Positions 53,229 through 62,024 of a stretch of 64,000 bases of DNA are shown here, in pieces. The notes beneath the pieces are model-generated. The model did no database searches. It was not told where the DNA came from and worked only from the letters and a program-made list of their open reading frames with translations. Where the stretch lies: the NCBI GenBank assembly GCA_016208105.1, contig JACQYS010000008.1:1-64000 (forward strand), read 5' to 3'. The position numbers and the translations under genes are program-made. The DNA comes from Desulfovibrio sp. (lineage in GTDB: Bacteria > Desulfobacterota > Desulfovibrionia > Desulfovibrionales > Desulfovibrionaceae). Position 1 is the first letter of the stretch, and every line of letters begins with the position of its first letter.

Positions 53229-54095
53229 TCACACACCGCGATCTGCCAGGGGCGCGCTCCCCTGCAAGGGGCCGTCCCAGGTTATCCTCGTTTCCAGGGC
53301 GGCCAGGCAGCGCCCGGCCAGGGCCTGAGCACCGGCTGTGGTCAGGTGGATGCCGTCTCTGGCTCGCAGGGCGGCTCCCCCTTCCACATCAGGCTTGGAA
53401 AAGGCGAAACCGCCCCCGGCTGTGGCGAACACCGGCCAGGTGTCCACATAGTGGCAGTCGCTCAAGGAAGCCATGGTCTTGCGCAAAAGGTTGTTGATGT
53501 GCCGAAGGTCTCGGTTCAAGTCCTCGTCGGCCATGACCGGCGCGCCCAGCCAGAATACTGTGGCCGTGGCATTGTGGGAGCGGATGATCTCCACGATGCG
53601 CTTGACCTTGGCGCTGTACGCCCGGTCCCACTCGGCGGTGCCGTAGGTGATCTGCGAACCGTCCGCCTGGCGCAGGTGTTTGTTGTCGTTGGTGCCGAGC
53701 ATCACCACCACCGCGTCGGGCCGGTAGCGACGGGCCAGGTTTTCCATGTTGCGGTCCCAATCGAAGAAATCGGGCCGAGCCAAACCGGAGGACACCTTCC
53801 CCAGGCTTGTGAATCCTAGCCCGGGTTTGCTGGCCAAGCATTTTTCCAATTCGGAGGCGAGGCTTATGGAGAGCGAGTCTCCCGTTACTGCCAAGGTCTT
53901 GATCTGGCGCTTGGGAAGGCGGCTTGCGAAGAGGTCCTTAGGGGTGAGGTTGGGACGTTCCAGAGCGGCCAGGGCCTGGGACTTGCTGGACTTGGCGAAG
54001 GCGGAGTTCTCGCCTCCATCAAGCCCGGCGCATCCGGTGACGGTAAGCACCGCAAGTACGGTGACGAGCTTGTTCGTAAATGATGAAATACGCAT
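53229..54095 (-). CDS. SGNH/DUF459 lipoprotein, second copy
   Basis: A 288-residue lipoprotein (lipobox VTGC near residue 21). SGNH-hydrolase-like blocks: TLAVTGDSLSISLASELEK (block I with Ser), VVMLGTNDNKHL (block III Asn), and ARDGIHLTTAGAQ (Asp/His dyad). DUF459 proteins accompany MBOAT acyltransferases and are thought to move acetyl groups onto periplasmic or surface glycan. It is a paralogue of the next gene upstream. GGAGG precedes the ATG. Confidence 0.82.
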   Translation of the reverse strand: MRISSFTNKLVTVLAVLTVTGCAGLDGGENSAFAKSSKSQALAALERPNLTPKDLFASRLPKRQIKTLAVTGDSLSISLASELEKCLASKPGLGFTSLGKVSSGLARPDFFDWDRNMENLARRYRPDAVVVMLGTNDNKHLRQADGSQITYGTAEWDRAYSAKVKRIVEIIRSHNATATVFWLGAPVMADEDLNRDLRHINNLLRKTMASLSDCHYVDTWPVFATAGGGFAFSKPDVEGGAALRARDGIHLTTAGAQALAGRCLAALETRITWDGPLQGSAPLADRGV

Positions 54096-54142
54096 GGCAC
54101 CTCCGTTTGGCCCCATTCGGGGCCGCCGTCAAGGCCGGAGGC

Positions 54143-55198
54143 TCATTGGGCGTTCATCCTGTTCTGCGTTGGCGCCTCGGCCACATCCGTGCTGCCCTTG
54201 GGCCGCAACTCGATGACCTCTCCAGCGTCCTTGAGCAAGGCCTTGACGATTATGTCCCCGCCGGCCGTGGAAAAGTGAATCTTGTCGCCCTCCCGGACGC
54301 GCACCCTGTGGCCGGCGGTGTCCAGGATGTGCTGGGCGTAGTTCCCCTGCTGGTCGCAGAGCAGGGGCCACGTATCCAGAAAGCGGCCATGGGCCGAGCC
54401 CTGGCAGGCTGTGCGCACGAGGGAGTTCAGCGCGCGGCTCTTCCCCGAGAGCTCCGGGTCGCCCATGACGGGCAATCCTATCCAATAACTCCTCACCCCG
54501 CGTTCGTCCATGACCGCAAGAAATTTTTCCAACCTGGCCTCGTAGACCGCCCGGCGTTTGTCGGCCAGGGCCGCCGGTTCGGGCTGTTCAGGGTCGAGGC
54601 TCAGATACTTGGCGTCGTTGGCGCCCATCATGACGATCACCAGTTTGGGGTCATACTCCTTGATGAACTGTCTGAGGGCCTGCTCCCAGTTGAAGTATTG
54701 AGGATTCTGAAGCCCGCTGGCGATCTTTCCTTTGGGGATCATGGTCAGGCCTTCGAACCCCCTGAAAGCCTTGTCGAGGCTCACGGCCAGGGTGATGGCC
54801 AGGGAATCCCCCACGACCAGGACGTTTGCCGGAGGGGCCAGCTTTTCGGGAGTGATTTTGGCTTCGCTCCCAGAAACAGGAGAGCTCTGGGCCTCCTGCA
54901 CCGATTCCTCCCTGGGCAGTGGGGGGGTGCTGTCGACCAGGGTGCTGTCCTGACACCGATAGGTCTTTTTATAGGTACCATCGAACATTGGGGCCGTGGA
55001 ACAATCCATGGCCAAGGCCAAACCGGCCAAACCGGAGGCGGAATGAACTACCTCGACGGCGTTCATCGCCACTGCAAGGCTTTGGGGCGGACCATCGGGG
55101 AATCTGGCCGAAAGCCACGTCTCTAATTTGTCGAACTGCAGAAGCACCGCTACTGCCAGAGCCAGAGCGTATATCAGAGTGGTCCGTCGGCCCGTCAT
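54143..55198 (-). CDS. SGNH/DUF459 membrane-anchored protein
   Basis: A 351-residue protein with an N-terminal anchor (LIYALALAVAVLLQF) and an SGNH domain from about 120: VLVVGDSLAITLAVSLDKA, VIVMMGANDAKYLSLD, and GDKIHFSTAGGDII. It is similar in order and spacing to the following lipoprotein, so the pair arose by duplication. It begins 17 bases after the MBOAT gene. Probable partner of the MBOAT enzyme in O-acetyl transfer. Confidence 0.83.
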   Translation of the reverse strand: MTGRRTTLIYALALAVAVLLQFDKLETWLSARFPDGPPQSLAVAMNAVEVVHSASGLAGLALAMDCSTAPMFDGTYKKTYRCQDSTLVDSTPPLPREESVQEAQSSPVSGSEAKITPEKLAPPANVLVVGDSLAITLAVSLDKAFRGFEGLTMIPKGKIASGLQNPQYFNWEQALRQFIKEYDPKLVIVMMGANDAKYLSLDPEQPEPAALADKRRAVYEARLEKFLAVMDERGVRSYWIGLPVMGDPELSGKSRALNSLVRTACQGSAHGRFLDTWPLLCDQQGNYAQHILDTAGHRVRVREGDKIHFSTAGGDIIVKALLKDAGEVIELRPKGSTDVAEAPTQNRMNAQ

Positions 55199-55215
55199 GA
55201 TCCAGATGCCTTTTG

Positions 55216-56604
55216 CTAAAACGAGAAGTAGATGAACGGCAACATGCCGTCAGGCCCCAAACGAACAATAAGCGCCCCCAAGACCCCAAGCGCTGCGGCC
55301 ATGGCAGGCGCGGGCAGCCTGGTCAATAGCCCCGGGCACGACCTCAACCAGTTAAGACGAAACGCCTGGAAACCTATCACGCCGAAGGTGATGACCATGA
55401 GGGTCACACCAGGCCCGGCCCCCTCTCTGTCGAAGCTCACGATTCGCCGGAGCACCTGAGCGGCCGTTTCGAAATCCGGGGCGGCGAAAAACACCCAGGC
55501 CAGGGTGACGAAGCTAAACGTGCCGGCCCAAAAGGCCGCGTCGCGCGCCTGGGCTTTCCAACCCGTCAATCCCGGCCCCACACGCCCGGAGAGGGCGTGG
55601 GTGACGATAAGTCCTACGCCGTGAAGCAGGCCCCAGACCAAAAAGGTCAGATTGGCCCCATGCCAGAGCCCGCCAAGCCCCATGGTGACGAGCAGATTGA
55701 AGCCCCGCCGCACAGACCCGCAACGGCCGCCGCCCAGGGGGATGTACAGGTAGTCGCGCAGCCAGGTGGACAGGCTCACGTGCCAGCCCTGCCAGAATTC
55801 CCGCAGGTTCATGGCCTTGTAGGGCTGATTGAAGTTGTCCGGAACGCGAAGCCCCATAAGCCCGGCCAGACCTTGGGCCAGATCGGAGTAGCCGGAGAAA
55901 TCGCAGTAGATCTGGGCGCTATAGGCCATTGCCCCCACCAGGGCGCCAAAACTGGAAAAATCGTCCGGATTGCTGAAGAGCTGGCGGGTGGCGTGCTCGG
56001 ACAGGTAGCTTGAGAGCGCAACCTTCTTGAACAAACCGATCACGATGAGCCAGAAGGCCTGATTCGCGTCCGTCCAGGATGGAGCGGCCATATGGAGCTG
56101 GGGGACGAAATCTTTGGCGCGCAGGATGGGGCCGGAGAGAACCGTTGGGAAAAAAGCCATGAACAACAGGACGTCCAAGGGGGAGCGGACCAGCTCACCG
56201 GGCCTTCGGGAGACGTCCATCACGTAGCCGATTCCCTGGAAGCTGAAAAACGAAATGCCCACGGGCAGCACCAGGGAGAGTTCGGGCAGAATCCCGGTCA
56301 GCTCCGAGGCCAGCCCGTAGTATTTGAAAAAACACAATTCGCCCAGAACAGCCGTTAAATAACCCGCAAGCACTGCTTTGCGCGCCTTGGGGCGTTCCAG
56401 GCGAACCAAGGCCAGCCCGGCTCCCCAGGTTGTCAGGCTCACCCCCAAGAGCAAGACCGCGAACCCGACGTGAAAGGATGCGTAGAAGATATAGGATGCG
56501 GCGAGAAGAAGCAGTCTGAAGGCTGTGGGGCGGCTCCTGACGGTCCAGGCCAGGGCAAGGACCGCAAGGAAAAAGATGGCGAACTCGAGGCTAAGGAGCT
56601 GCAT
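55216..56604 (-). CDS. MBOAT O-acyltransferase (AlgI-like)
   Basis: A 462-residue polytopic protein of the membrane-bound O-acyltransferase family. AlgI-like motifs: LPVGISFFSFQGIGYVMDV, FMAFFPTVLSGPI, REFWQGWHVSLSTWLRDYLY, and GLGGLWHGANLTF with the catalytic His. It should transfer acetyl groups across the membrane to SGNH partners. First gene of a five-gene run down to 51615. No alginate or cellulose genes are nearby, so the glycan is unknown. Confidence 0.92.
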   Translation of the reverse strand: MQLLSLEFAIFFLAVLALAWTVRSRPTAFRLLLLAASYIFYASFHVGFAVLLLGVSLTTWGAGLALVRLERPKARKAVLAGYLTAVLGELCFFKYYGLASELTGILPELSLVLPVGISFFSFQGIGYVMDVSRRPGELVRSPLDVLLFMAFFPTVLSGPILRAKDFVPQLHMAAPSWTDANQAFWLIVIGLFKKVALSSYLSEHATRQLFSNPDDFSSFGALVGAMAYSAQIYCDFSGYSDLAQGLAGLMGLRVPDNFNQPYKAMNLREFWQGWHVSLSTWLRDYLYIPLGGGRCGSVRRGFNLLVTMGLGGLWHGANLTFLVWGLLHGVGLIVTHALSGRVGPGLTGWKAQARDAAFWAGTFSFVTLAWVFFAAPDFETAAQVLRRIVSFDREGAGPGVTLMVITFGVIGFQAFRLNWLRSCPGLLTRLPAPAMAAALGVLGALIVRLGPDGMLPFIYFSF

Positions 56605-56851
56605 ATGTGCCGGACATGAAACGCATGATTCTACTCGGAAGAAGACGGGCTTGACTGAGCCCTTTGCCTGTTACACTCTCGACCTGCGCCGCGCCCCTTG
56701 AGAGCGGCGTGCCTCATCAAGCAAGTCAAACTATCTCGGGCAGTTGCCACTGCCACTTTGCGGGGTGAGAGCCCCTGTCCGGCTTGGCGAGGCTATTTTA
56801 CCTTTCGTGTCAAAAAAGGCAACAGCCAACCACAACCCCGGAGCCGTCCCC

Positions 56852-57124
56852 ATGGAACAACTCTTGCGCGAACTCATTGCCATAAACAAAGAAATGTTGA
56901 ACGAAATGCGGCTGTTGCGCCAGTCACTCAGCCCGGCTTCAGGCCAGACGCCAAAAATCGAACCGCTTTTCGGCCAGCAGGAGCAGGGAAAAACTCCGCC
57001 TCCTCGCTACACTCCTGAGGATCTGGAAGATATACATGGCTCTCTTGTTGAAGGGCTGAAGCAGCGCAACAAAGAGAAGAGCAACGCGTTCTCAGAATTC
57101 GAGAAGCGCCACAAGAACTGGTAA
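56852..57124 (+). CDS. Small coiled-coil protein of unknown function
   Basis: A 90-residue protein. Residues 1-26 form a heptad-like helix (MEQLLRELIAINKEMLNEMR), then a Pro/Gln-rich linker and a charged helical end (YTPEDLEDIHGSLVEGLKQR and onward). No family recognised; no signal peptide. Start chosen for GGAG about 8 bases upstream. It stands alone between divergent and convergent neighbours. Confidence 0.6.
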   Translation: MEQLLRELIAINKEMLNEMRLLRQSLSPASGQTPKIEPLFGQQEQGKTPPPRYTPEDLEDIHGSLVEGLKQRNKEKSNAFSEFEKRHKNW

Positions 57125-57227
57125 GCACGGACGGCGTTACACTAGAAAGGCCCGGCCGGTTCACTCTGCTTTCAGGGGGGAGGAGCAGTCGGGCTGACGC
57201 CTTGGACGCCTGGGAGAGGGGAACTCT

Positions 57228-58067
57228 TTAAAAATAGGGGCGGTAGGAGAGCCCCCGGACCTGTTGTACCACGTCCGGATCCGGCACATGGGGATTGTCG
57301 GCCAGGGCGGGTATGGGCACCGTAAGCTCCCCGGCAAATGGCGTCGCAAGAAGAAGCTCATCAAGGGCGTGGGCAAGAAGCACTTCCAGAGAAAGCACAT
57401 CCGCCGCGTTATAGGCCAGAAGCGTCTCCAGCACGCGGCTGTCGCCGGTTCGCTCCCACTCCCGCCACAAGAGCACCGCGCTCCAGCCATCCACTCCGTC
57501 GAGCTCCCGCCGTGAGATCCCGTAGCGCTTTTCGCAGGCCTTGAGCCCGCCTTTAGCTCCAATTGCTCCGAGCACAAAACGCAAATCCACATGAGCCTTG
57601 GGACAACAGACGCCAAGTACGCGTTCGATGATGGGAACGTCGAAGCATTTGCCGTTGAACGTGACCAGCACCTTCACGGGGGCGAGGTCTTCTTCCAGCT
57701 CGTCCATGTTCCGGCCATGAACGTAGGTGGTAAGCCGGCCCTGGTGGTACAGGGCCACAGCCGTGACCACGGGGTGGGGTTCGCCGTCGGTTTCGATGTC
57801 CAGATAGCCGGCGTCCGGCAGAAAATGGGGGAAAAGCCTCCAGGCATTGGCCGACTTGAGCCGTGAGGCGAACCAGTCAGGATCGCCTGCTTCACGCGCG
57901 GCCAGGGACTCTTCGATTCCCTGGCGCATGAGTCCGGCCTTGCCGGCACTGACCGGCGGCACGGACGCGCAAAGGAAATCCTCCCAGCCGCGGATGCCCG
58001 CGTGCCACAGGGAGGATTCACTCTTGGGCCCCACGCCGGGGAGATGACAGAACGTATGTCCCAGCAT
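57228..58067 (-). CDS. RNase H-like-fold exonuclease (YprB family)
   Basis: A 279-residue DEDD-type exonuclease-like protein. The acidic motifs are AGYLDIETDG (Exo I), VTFNGKCFDVPIIERV (Exo II), HVDLRFVL, and LAYNAADVLSLEVL (Exo III). The N-terminal 85 residues (HLPGVGPKSESSLWHAGIRG) resemble a helix-hairpin-helix segment. A nucleic-acid exonuclease is likely; the substrate is unknown. The tat gene lies immediately downstream on this strand's upstream side (18 bases). Confidence 0.8.
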   Translation of the reverse strand: MLGHTFCHLPGVGPKSESSLWHAGIRGWEDFLCASVPPVSAGKAGLMRQGIEESLAAREAGDPDWFASRLKSANAWRLFPHFLPDAGYLDIETDGEPHPVVTAVALYHQGRLTTYVHGRNMDELEEDLAPVKVLVTFNGKCFDVPIIERVLGVCCPKAHVDLRFVLGAIGAKGGLKACEKRYGISRRELDGVDGWSAVLLWREWERTGDSRVLETLLAYNAADVLSLEVLLAHALDELLLATPFAGELTVPIPALADNPHVPDPDVVQQVRGLSYRPYF

Positions 58068-58085
58068 GGCCCCAGGATACTTTGG

Positions 58086-58331
58086 CTAGACCTTGCTTTT
58101 GTCGGTCTGGTTCACGGTGGTGGTAGTGGTGGTGGTTGAGGCCTGAGTGGAGTGATCCTCAATCTTTTCAGGGGTGACGTCCTTGTCGTTCATCGCACCC
58201 TTGAATTCCTTGATGCTCTTGCCCAGTTCGCGGCCAAGGTTTCCTATGCGGCCCGGCCCGAAAAGCAAGATCACGATTCCCAAGATGATAAGCCACTGCC
58301 ACGGGGAGTTGATAAAGCTGTAATGCATCAT
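58086..58331 (-). CDS. tatA: Twin-arginine translocase subunit TatA
   Basis: An 81-residue TatA/E protein: one TM helix (about 8-25, QWLIILGIVILLFG), the FGPGRIGNLGRELGKSIKEF hinge and amphipathic helix, and a hydrophilic tail with a Thr run. Forms the pore of the Tat pathway. AAGGAG lies 8 bases before the first of two adjacent ATGs. tatB and tatC are not adjacent. Confidence 0.93.
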   Translation of the reverse strand: MMHYSFINSPWQWLIILGIVILLFGPGRIGNLGRELGKSIKEFKGAMNDKDVTPEKIEDHSTQASTTTTTTTVNQTDKSKV

Positions 58332-58477
58332 AAGGGTCTCCTTACTCCGAAAGGCCTCTTGATTCACATGTGCGGGATAACTAAGCCCGGCTTACGCGTT
58401 TGGCAACTACAAAACGTGAATGATGCCGTTTCGGGCCTTTACGTCGAATTTCGTCTGGCCGCCTTCTCTTGCTGGAA

Positions 58478-59122
58478 TCATTTCCTGGAGGACAACTGCT
58501 TCATAAAGGCTTCAACATCCGGAAGAATGCGCTTCACGATTTCCTCGATGCCCCGCCCCGTTGGATGCAGGCCATCCGGCAAGTTGAGCGCCGGATCGCC
58601 GGCCACTCCTTCCAGAAAGAACGGATAAAGCCTGACCCCATGCTTCTGGGCAAGACGAGGATACACCTGCGCAAATTCTTCGCCGTAGCGTTTTCCCATG
58701 CCAGAGAGCGTGCGCATGCCCGCCAGCAGAACCGGGATGCGGGCCTGCCCGAACATCGTGAGGATCTGATCCAGGTTGGCCTCGACCAGAGCTGGATCGA
58801 AGCCGCGCAGGCCATCGTTCGCGCCAAGTTCCAAAATCACTCCGTCCGGTTTGACGGCCATAACCGCCCGCATGCGGGCCACACCTCCGGCAGTGGTGTC
58901 GCCGGAGATGCCGAAATTGATCACCTCCACATCGTATCCTCGGGCCCTCAGCTCCCGCTGGAGCACTGCCGCGAAGGATTCGTCGGGCTTCAACCCCCAC
59001 CCGGCCGTAAGGCTGTCGCCAAATGCCGCGATGCGCACGGTCCCGGCATGGGCCGCGTTTTCCATCACCCCTCCCACGAACAAAAACACACATGCCGCAA
59101 GCGCGGCCAAGTACCCAATCAC
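58478..59122 (-). CDS. TesA-like arylesterase/lysophospholipase (SGNH)
   Basis: A roughly 214-residue exported SGNH hydrolase. Block I AAFGDSLTAGWG, block II NFGISGDTTAGG, block III LELGANDGLRG, block V PDGLHPTGRG give the complete Ser-Asp-His set. A hydrophobic signal sequence (LAALAACVFLFVGG) precedes it. The GTG at 59122 has GGGGA upstream and is used; an ATG at 59161 would overlap the divergent ATPase gene. Divergent TesA/YbbA pairs occur in Escherichia coli too. Confidence 0.87.
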   Translation of the reverse strand: MIGYLAALAACVFLFVGGVMENAAHAGTVRIAAFGDSLTAGWGLKPDESFAAVLQRELRARGYDVEVINFGISGDTTAGGVARMRAVMAVKPDGVILELGANDGLRGFDPALVEANLDQILTMFGQARIPVLLAGMRTLSGMGKRYGEEFAQVYPRLAQKHGVRLYPFFLEGVAGDPALNLPDGLHPTGRGIEEIVKRILPDVEAFMKQLSSRK

Positions 59123-59159
59123 GTTGCCATCCCCGCTTTTCTCATGCCATGATACGCAC

Positions 59160-59837
59160 ATGGACAACGAGATGATAGTCCTTCAAAATGTTTCCCTGAC
59201 CCTACAAAGCCAGGCGGGACCGGTCAACATACTGCGCAAGGCCAACCTCAAAGCCATGGCCGGCGAACATCTGACCGTGGTCGGTCCGTCCGGCGCGGGA
59301 AAGACCACCCTGCTCATGCTCATGTCCGGCCTGGAGCGCCCCACCTCGGGCATGCTGCGCGTGGCCGGGAATGAGCTCTCGTCCATGGACGAGGACCAAC
59401 TGGCCCGATTCAGGCTAAACAATGTGGGTATCGTATTCCAGAATTTCCACCTGGCCCCCGCCATGACGGCTCTGGAAAACGTGGCGCTTCCCCTGGAGTT
59501 CGCCAGGCGCCCCGGGGCATTTGATCTGGCCGCAAAGGCGCTCACGCGGGTGGGGCTTTCCGCAAGAACGCACCATTACCCTGCGCAGCTTTCCGGGGGC
59601 GAACAGCAACGCGTGGCCCTGGCCCGGGCAATTGTGGCCGGACCTCGCCTTATCCTGGCGGATGAACCCACCGGCAACCTGGATCACGCCACAGGCGAGA
59701 AGGTGGTGGACATGCTCTTCGAACTGGCCGCAGAGACAAAGGCCACCATGGTGCTTGTCACCCACGACATGACCTTGGCCGACCGTTGCGGACGCAAAGC
59801 CCGCATGGAGGACGGCGTGATCGAGGACCTCTCATGA
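59160..59837 (+). CDS. ABC transporter ATPase, YbbA/LolD type
   Basis: A 225-residue ATPase. Walker [12 protein letters not shown]-loop [19 protein letters not shown], signature [14 protein letters not shown], Walker [14 protein letters not shown]-loop VTHDM. This is the MacB/LolD/YbbA subfamily, which normally works with a FtsX-like permease such as YbbP. None follows; the next gene is a TPM protein, overlapping by ATGA. An alternative start is 4 codons later. Confidence 0.9.
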   Translation: MDNEMIVLQNVSLTLQSQAGPVNILRKANLKAMAGEHLTVVGPSGAGKTTLLMLMSGLERPTSGMLRVAGNELSSMDEDQLARFRLNNVGIVFQNFHLAPAMTALENVALPLEFARRPGAFDLAAKALTRVGLSARTHHYPAQLSGGEQQRVALARAIVAGPRLILADEPTGNLDHATGEKVVDMLFELAAETKATMVLVTHDMTLADRCGRKARMEDGVIEDLS

Positions 59838-60328
59838 CAGAGGAACGCATCGACCTGGAGGGCCCCCGAAAAAAATTTTCCGTTCCCAGGGCATTGTTGC
59901 TCGTGTGCGTTATTCTGGGCACGGTCTGGGCCTATTCCCGCCACTTCGAAGGAGTGGCCGACCGCTTCCAGCGCGTAGACGACATCCGCGACGAGACAGG
60001 CACCCTTCCCCCGGAAAAAATAAAGCTCCTGCGCGACTCTTCGCGTGCCATGCAGGACACGTACGGCGTCGCCTTGCGGGTCGTCGTGAGCCGCTCGCCC
60101 GTGTCTCCTCCCGCCCAGGACCCGAAAATATTGTTCATTGGGCTGGACGTCTCGGCAGGCAAAGCCGTTGTCGTAATCCCTCCGCTCCTGGCCAGGGCAC
60201 TGCCCCCGGAGCTTGCCCAAAGGCTCTCGAGCGGCTATTTCGACCCCTTCTTCGCCGAGAACGCCTGGCCCGAGGGGCTCTACTCGTGCGTGCTCGCCAT
60301 ACTGGAGGCCTTACGTGAACAGCGCTGA
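59834..60328 (+). CDS. Membrane-anchored TPM-domain (DUF477) protein
   Basis: A 164-residue protein: basic start, one TM helix (about 20-38, [15 protein letters not shown]), then a TPM domain ([20 protein letters not shown] near 48-67, [40 protein letters not shown]). TPM proteins have been linked to photosystem repair and phosphatase activity in plants; bacterial roles are unclear. It shares ATGA with the ATPase gene and overlaps rnhA. Confidence 0.7.
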   Translation: MTEERIDLEGPRKKFSVPRALLLVCVILGTVWAYSRHFEGVADRFQRVDDIRDETGTLPPEKIKLLRDSSRAMQDTYGVALRVVVSRSPVSPPAQDPKILFIGLDVSAGKAVVVIPPLLARALPPELAQRLSSGYFDPFFAENAWPEGLYSCVLAILEALREQR

Positions 60329-60800
60329 CACCGCCGATTGCCCCGTCATCATCCACACGGACGGAGCCTGCCTGGGCAACCCCGGCCCGGGCGGTTACGG
60401 GGCGGTACTCAACTGGAACGGCCGGGAGAAGGAACTCTCCGGCGGTTTCAAGCTCACCACCAACAACCGAATGGAAATCCTGGCCGTGATCGTGGCCCTG
60501 GAATCGCTGACAAAGCCCTGCAAGGTGACCGTGGTCACGGACTCCATGTACGTACGCGACGCCATCGAAAAGAAGTGGCTCACCAACTGGAAACGCAATG
60601 GCTGGAAAACCGCAGCCAAGACTGACGTGAAAAACCGCGATCTTTGGGAGCGCCTGGACAGCCATCTTGCCCTGCACACAGTGACCTTCACCTGGGTACG
60701 GGGCCATGCCGGACACGTAGAGAACGAGCGCTGCGACACCCTGGCCCGGTCAGCGGCCCAGGGCAGAGGTTTGGCTGACGATTCAGGCTACAAACGCTAG
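60315..60800 (+). CDS. rnhA: Ribonuclease HI
   Basis: A 161-residue RNase HI that cuts RNA in RNA-DNA hybrids. The DEDD residues are in [39 protein letters not shown] and [13 protein letters not shown] start inside the preceding frame (14-base overlap). Length normal. Confidence 0.95.
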   Translation: MNSADTADCPVIIHTDGACLGNPGPGGYGAVLNWNGREKELSGGFKLTTNNRMEILAVIVALESLTKPCKVTVVTDSMYVRDAIEKKWLTNWKRNGWKTAAKTDVKNRDLWERLDSHLALHTVTFTWVRGHAGHVENERCDTLARSAAQGRGLADDSGYKR

Positions 60801-60865
60801 CCGACTTGCCCCCTGGCCAGCGTCTCTTTCCCGTTCCCGACTTTCCATGCAGGCAGATATAAAAT

Positions 60866-60891
60866 GGGGATGCCCGTAAGGGCATCCCCTT
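60866..60891 (+). terminator. Hairpin after rnhA
   Basis: GGGGATGCCC-GTAA-GGGCATCCCC, a perfect 10-bp stem, followed by only TTG. Preceded by AAAA, so on the minus strand it would carry a short T run. Confidence 0.6.
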
Positions 60892-60903
60892 GCTGATGCT
60901 CCT

Positions 60904-60950
60904 CCCCCCGAAGGGGTTTGCCCCGGGGAGTTGGGAGAGGGCGCCGGGTT
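60904..60950 (+). repeat. Direct repeat copy 1 flanking the repeat-protein pair
   Basis: CCCCCCGAAGGGG hairpin, CCGGGGAGT and GGGAGAGGGCGCCGGG in this order. The same order with small changes is at 63184-63230 in the same orientation. The two copies bracket the divergent gene pair at 61107-63084. Confidence 0.6.
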
Positions 60951-61043
60951 TGAGGAGCAGGCATTCTTGGCCAAAGGCCTTCATTCTAACACTCCATGGA
61001 TGTTTCACCCCCCACGGACTTGGATGATTTCGTTGCGGCCAGG

Positions 61044-61073
61044 CAAAAAGCTGATTCGCCATTGCCGGCGAAT
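61044..61073 (-). terminator. Terminator of the minus-strand repeat-protein gene
   Basis: ATTCGCC-6-GGCGAAT stem followed on the minus strand by CAGCTTTTT, 34 bases after the stop. Confidence 0.7.
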
Positions 61074-61106
61074 GTGGGCTGAGTCCCCTCTTGCATCATG
61101 CTCGCC

Positions 61107-62024
61107 TTATCCCGACACCATGGAAAAGAGCGTTGCCGCGGTGGAGTTTGAGCTGATGCTGGCGTTGGAATAGCTCGCCTGGCTGTTCGCAATGAGGTTT
61201 TGAAGCATGCTGAACAGGCTGTCCTCGGTGCTGGTTGTGCTCGTTTCATCAGTGGAAGAGGTCTGCGTCGGAGGCGGTGGTGGCGGGGGGGGTCCCTGAG
61301 GCTTCAGGCTGTCCATGGTGCCGGAGTTGGAAGCATCGGCAAACATTGCGGACATGCTCGAAAGCATCTGGGACGCGTTGCTGTCCGTGGAAGATGATGC
61401 CTGCAAAGCCAGGTCGGCCGAGATCTGCGCCGTAACTTCCTTGAACTTCGCGGGATCGCTTGACTGCAAAGCGGACAACTGCTCCATCAATTGCCCCATG
61501 GGATCCTGGCCGAGCTTGGAAGCCGAGGAAGCGCTCCTGAAGCTCGCATTGGACAACCCGCTGATGCTGGCATTGGATGCCCCGGACATCTCGCTCGAGA
61601 TGGTGTTCAAAATCTCCCCGAACACGTCCGAACTGCTTCCGGAGCTGCCGCTCGGAGGTGGGGGCGGCGGGGAGCCTTGAGGCTTCAGGCTTTCCATTGT
61701 GCCGGTCTGGGCAGCGCTGGCGAATTGGCTGGAAAGCGTGCTCAGCGCCTGGCTCTGCTGGATGGTGGTGGCGCTTTGGGCCTGGGTGGCGAAGTCGTCG
61801 GAAATCTGCTGGGCCAATTCCTTGAACTGCTCCGTATCGGTGGTGGAAAGCTGCATGAGCTGACTCATCATCTGGCCCATCTGGGAAAAGCTAGCCTGAT
61901 CCGTGGATGTTTTGGACGTGCCGCTTGAACTCGCTGTCTTTTGCTGGCTTAAGAGCTCCTCGATCTCCTGAACACTGTAGACTTGGGACGTTTGGCTGCT
62001 GCCTGTAATGCTCGTTATGCTCAC
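61107..62024 (-). CDS. Ser/Gln/Ala-rich protein with two copies of an unrecognised repeat
   Basis: A 305-residue protein with no cysteine, no signal peptide and no TM helix. Two repeats of about 77 residues (49-124 and 176-252) share M-Q-M-QL, a central FKE--QIS-(D)-, an A-rich helix, then GTM-SLKPQG and a run of six to eight prolines. Each is followed by an amphipathic stretch (DVFGEILNTI; DSLFSMLQNLI) and NASIS. The N-terminus MSITSITGSS matches the divergent paralogue. GTG start with GGGAGG 7 bases upstream. Function unknown; composition resembles surface or flagellar-export-type proteins. Confidence 0.8.
   Translation of the reverse strand: MSITSITGSSQTSQVYSVQEIEELLSQQKTASSSGTSKTSTDQASFSQMGQMMSQLMQLSTTDTEQFKELAQQISDDFATQAQSATTIQQSQALSTLSSQFASAAQTGTMESLKPQGSPPPPPPSGSSGSSSDVFGEILNTISSEMSGASNASISGLSNASFRSASSASKLGQDPMGQLMEQLSALQSSDPAKFKEVTAQISADLALQASSSTDSNASQMLSSMSAMFADASNSGTMDSLKPQGPPPPPPPPTQTSSTDETSTTSTEDSLFSMLQNLIANSQASYSNASISSNSTAATLFSMVSG

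Larger units (their letters stand above)
60801..61106. other. 306-base gene-free stretch after rnhA
   Basis: No gene seen. It holds the rnhA terminator (60866-60891), a GC-rich dispersed repeat (60904-60950) and the terminator of the minus-strand repeat-protein gene (61044-61073). Confidence 0.6.

Noticed and set aside
56690-56851. Structured leader of the small coiled-coil gene as a riboswitch
   Set aside because: CGGGGTGAGAGCCCC forms a hairpin, but no conserved core of a known riboswitch class (including cyclic di-GMP types) could be recognised.
57161-57616. A 151-codon minus-strand frame overlapping the RNase H-fold gene
   Set aside because: Out of frame with the DEDD exonuclease motifs, which clearly identify the 57228-58067 frame as the real gene.
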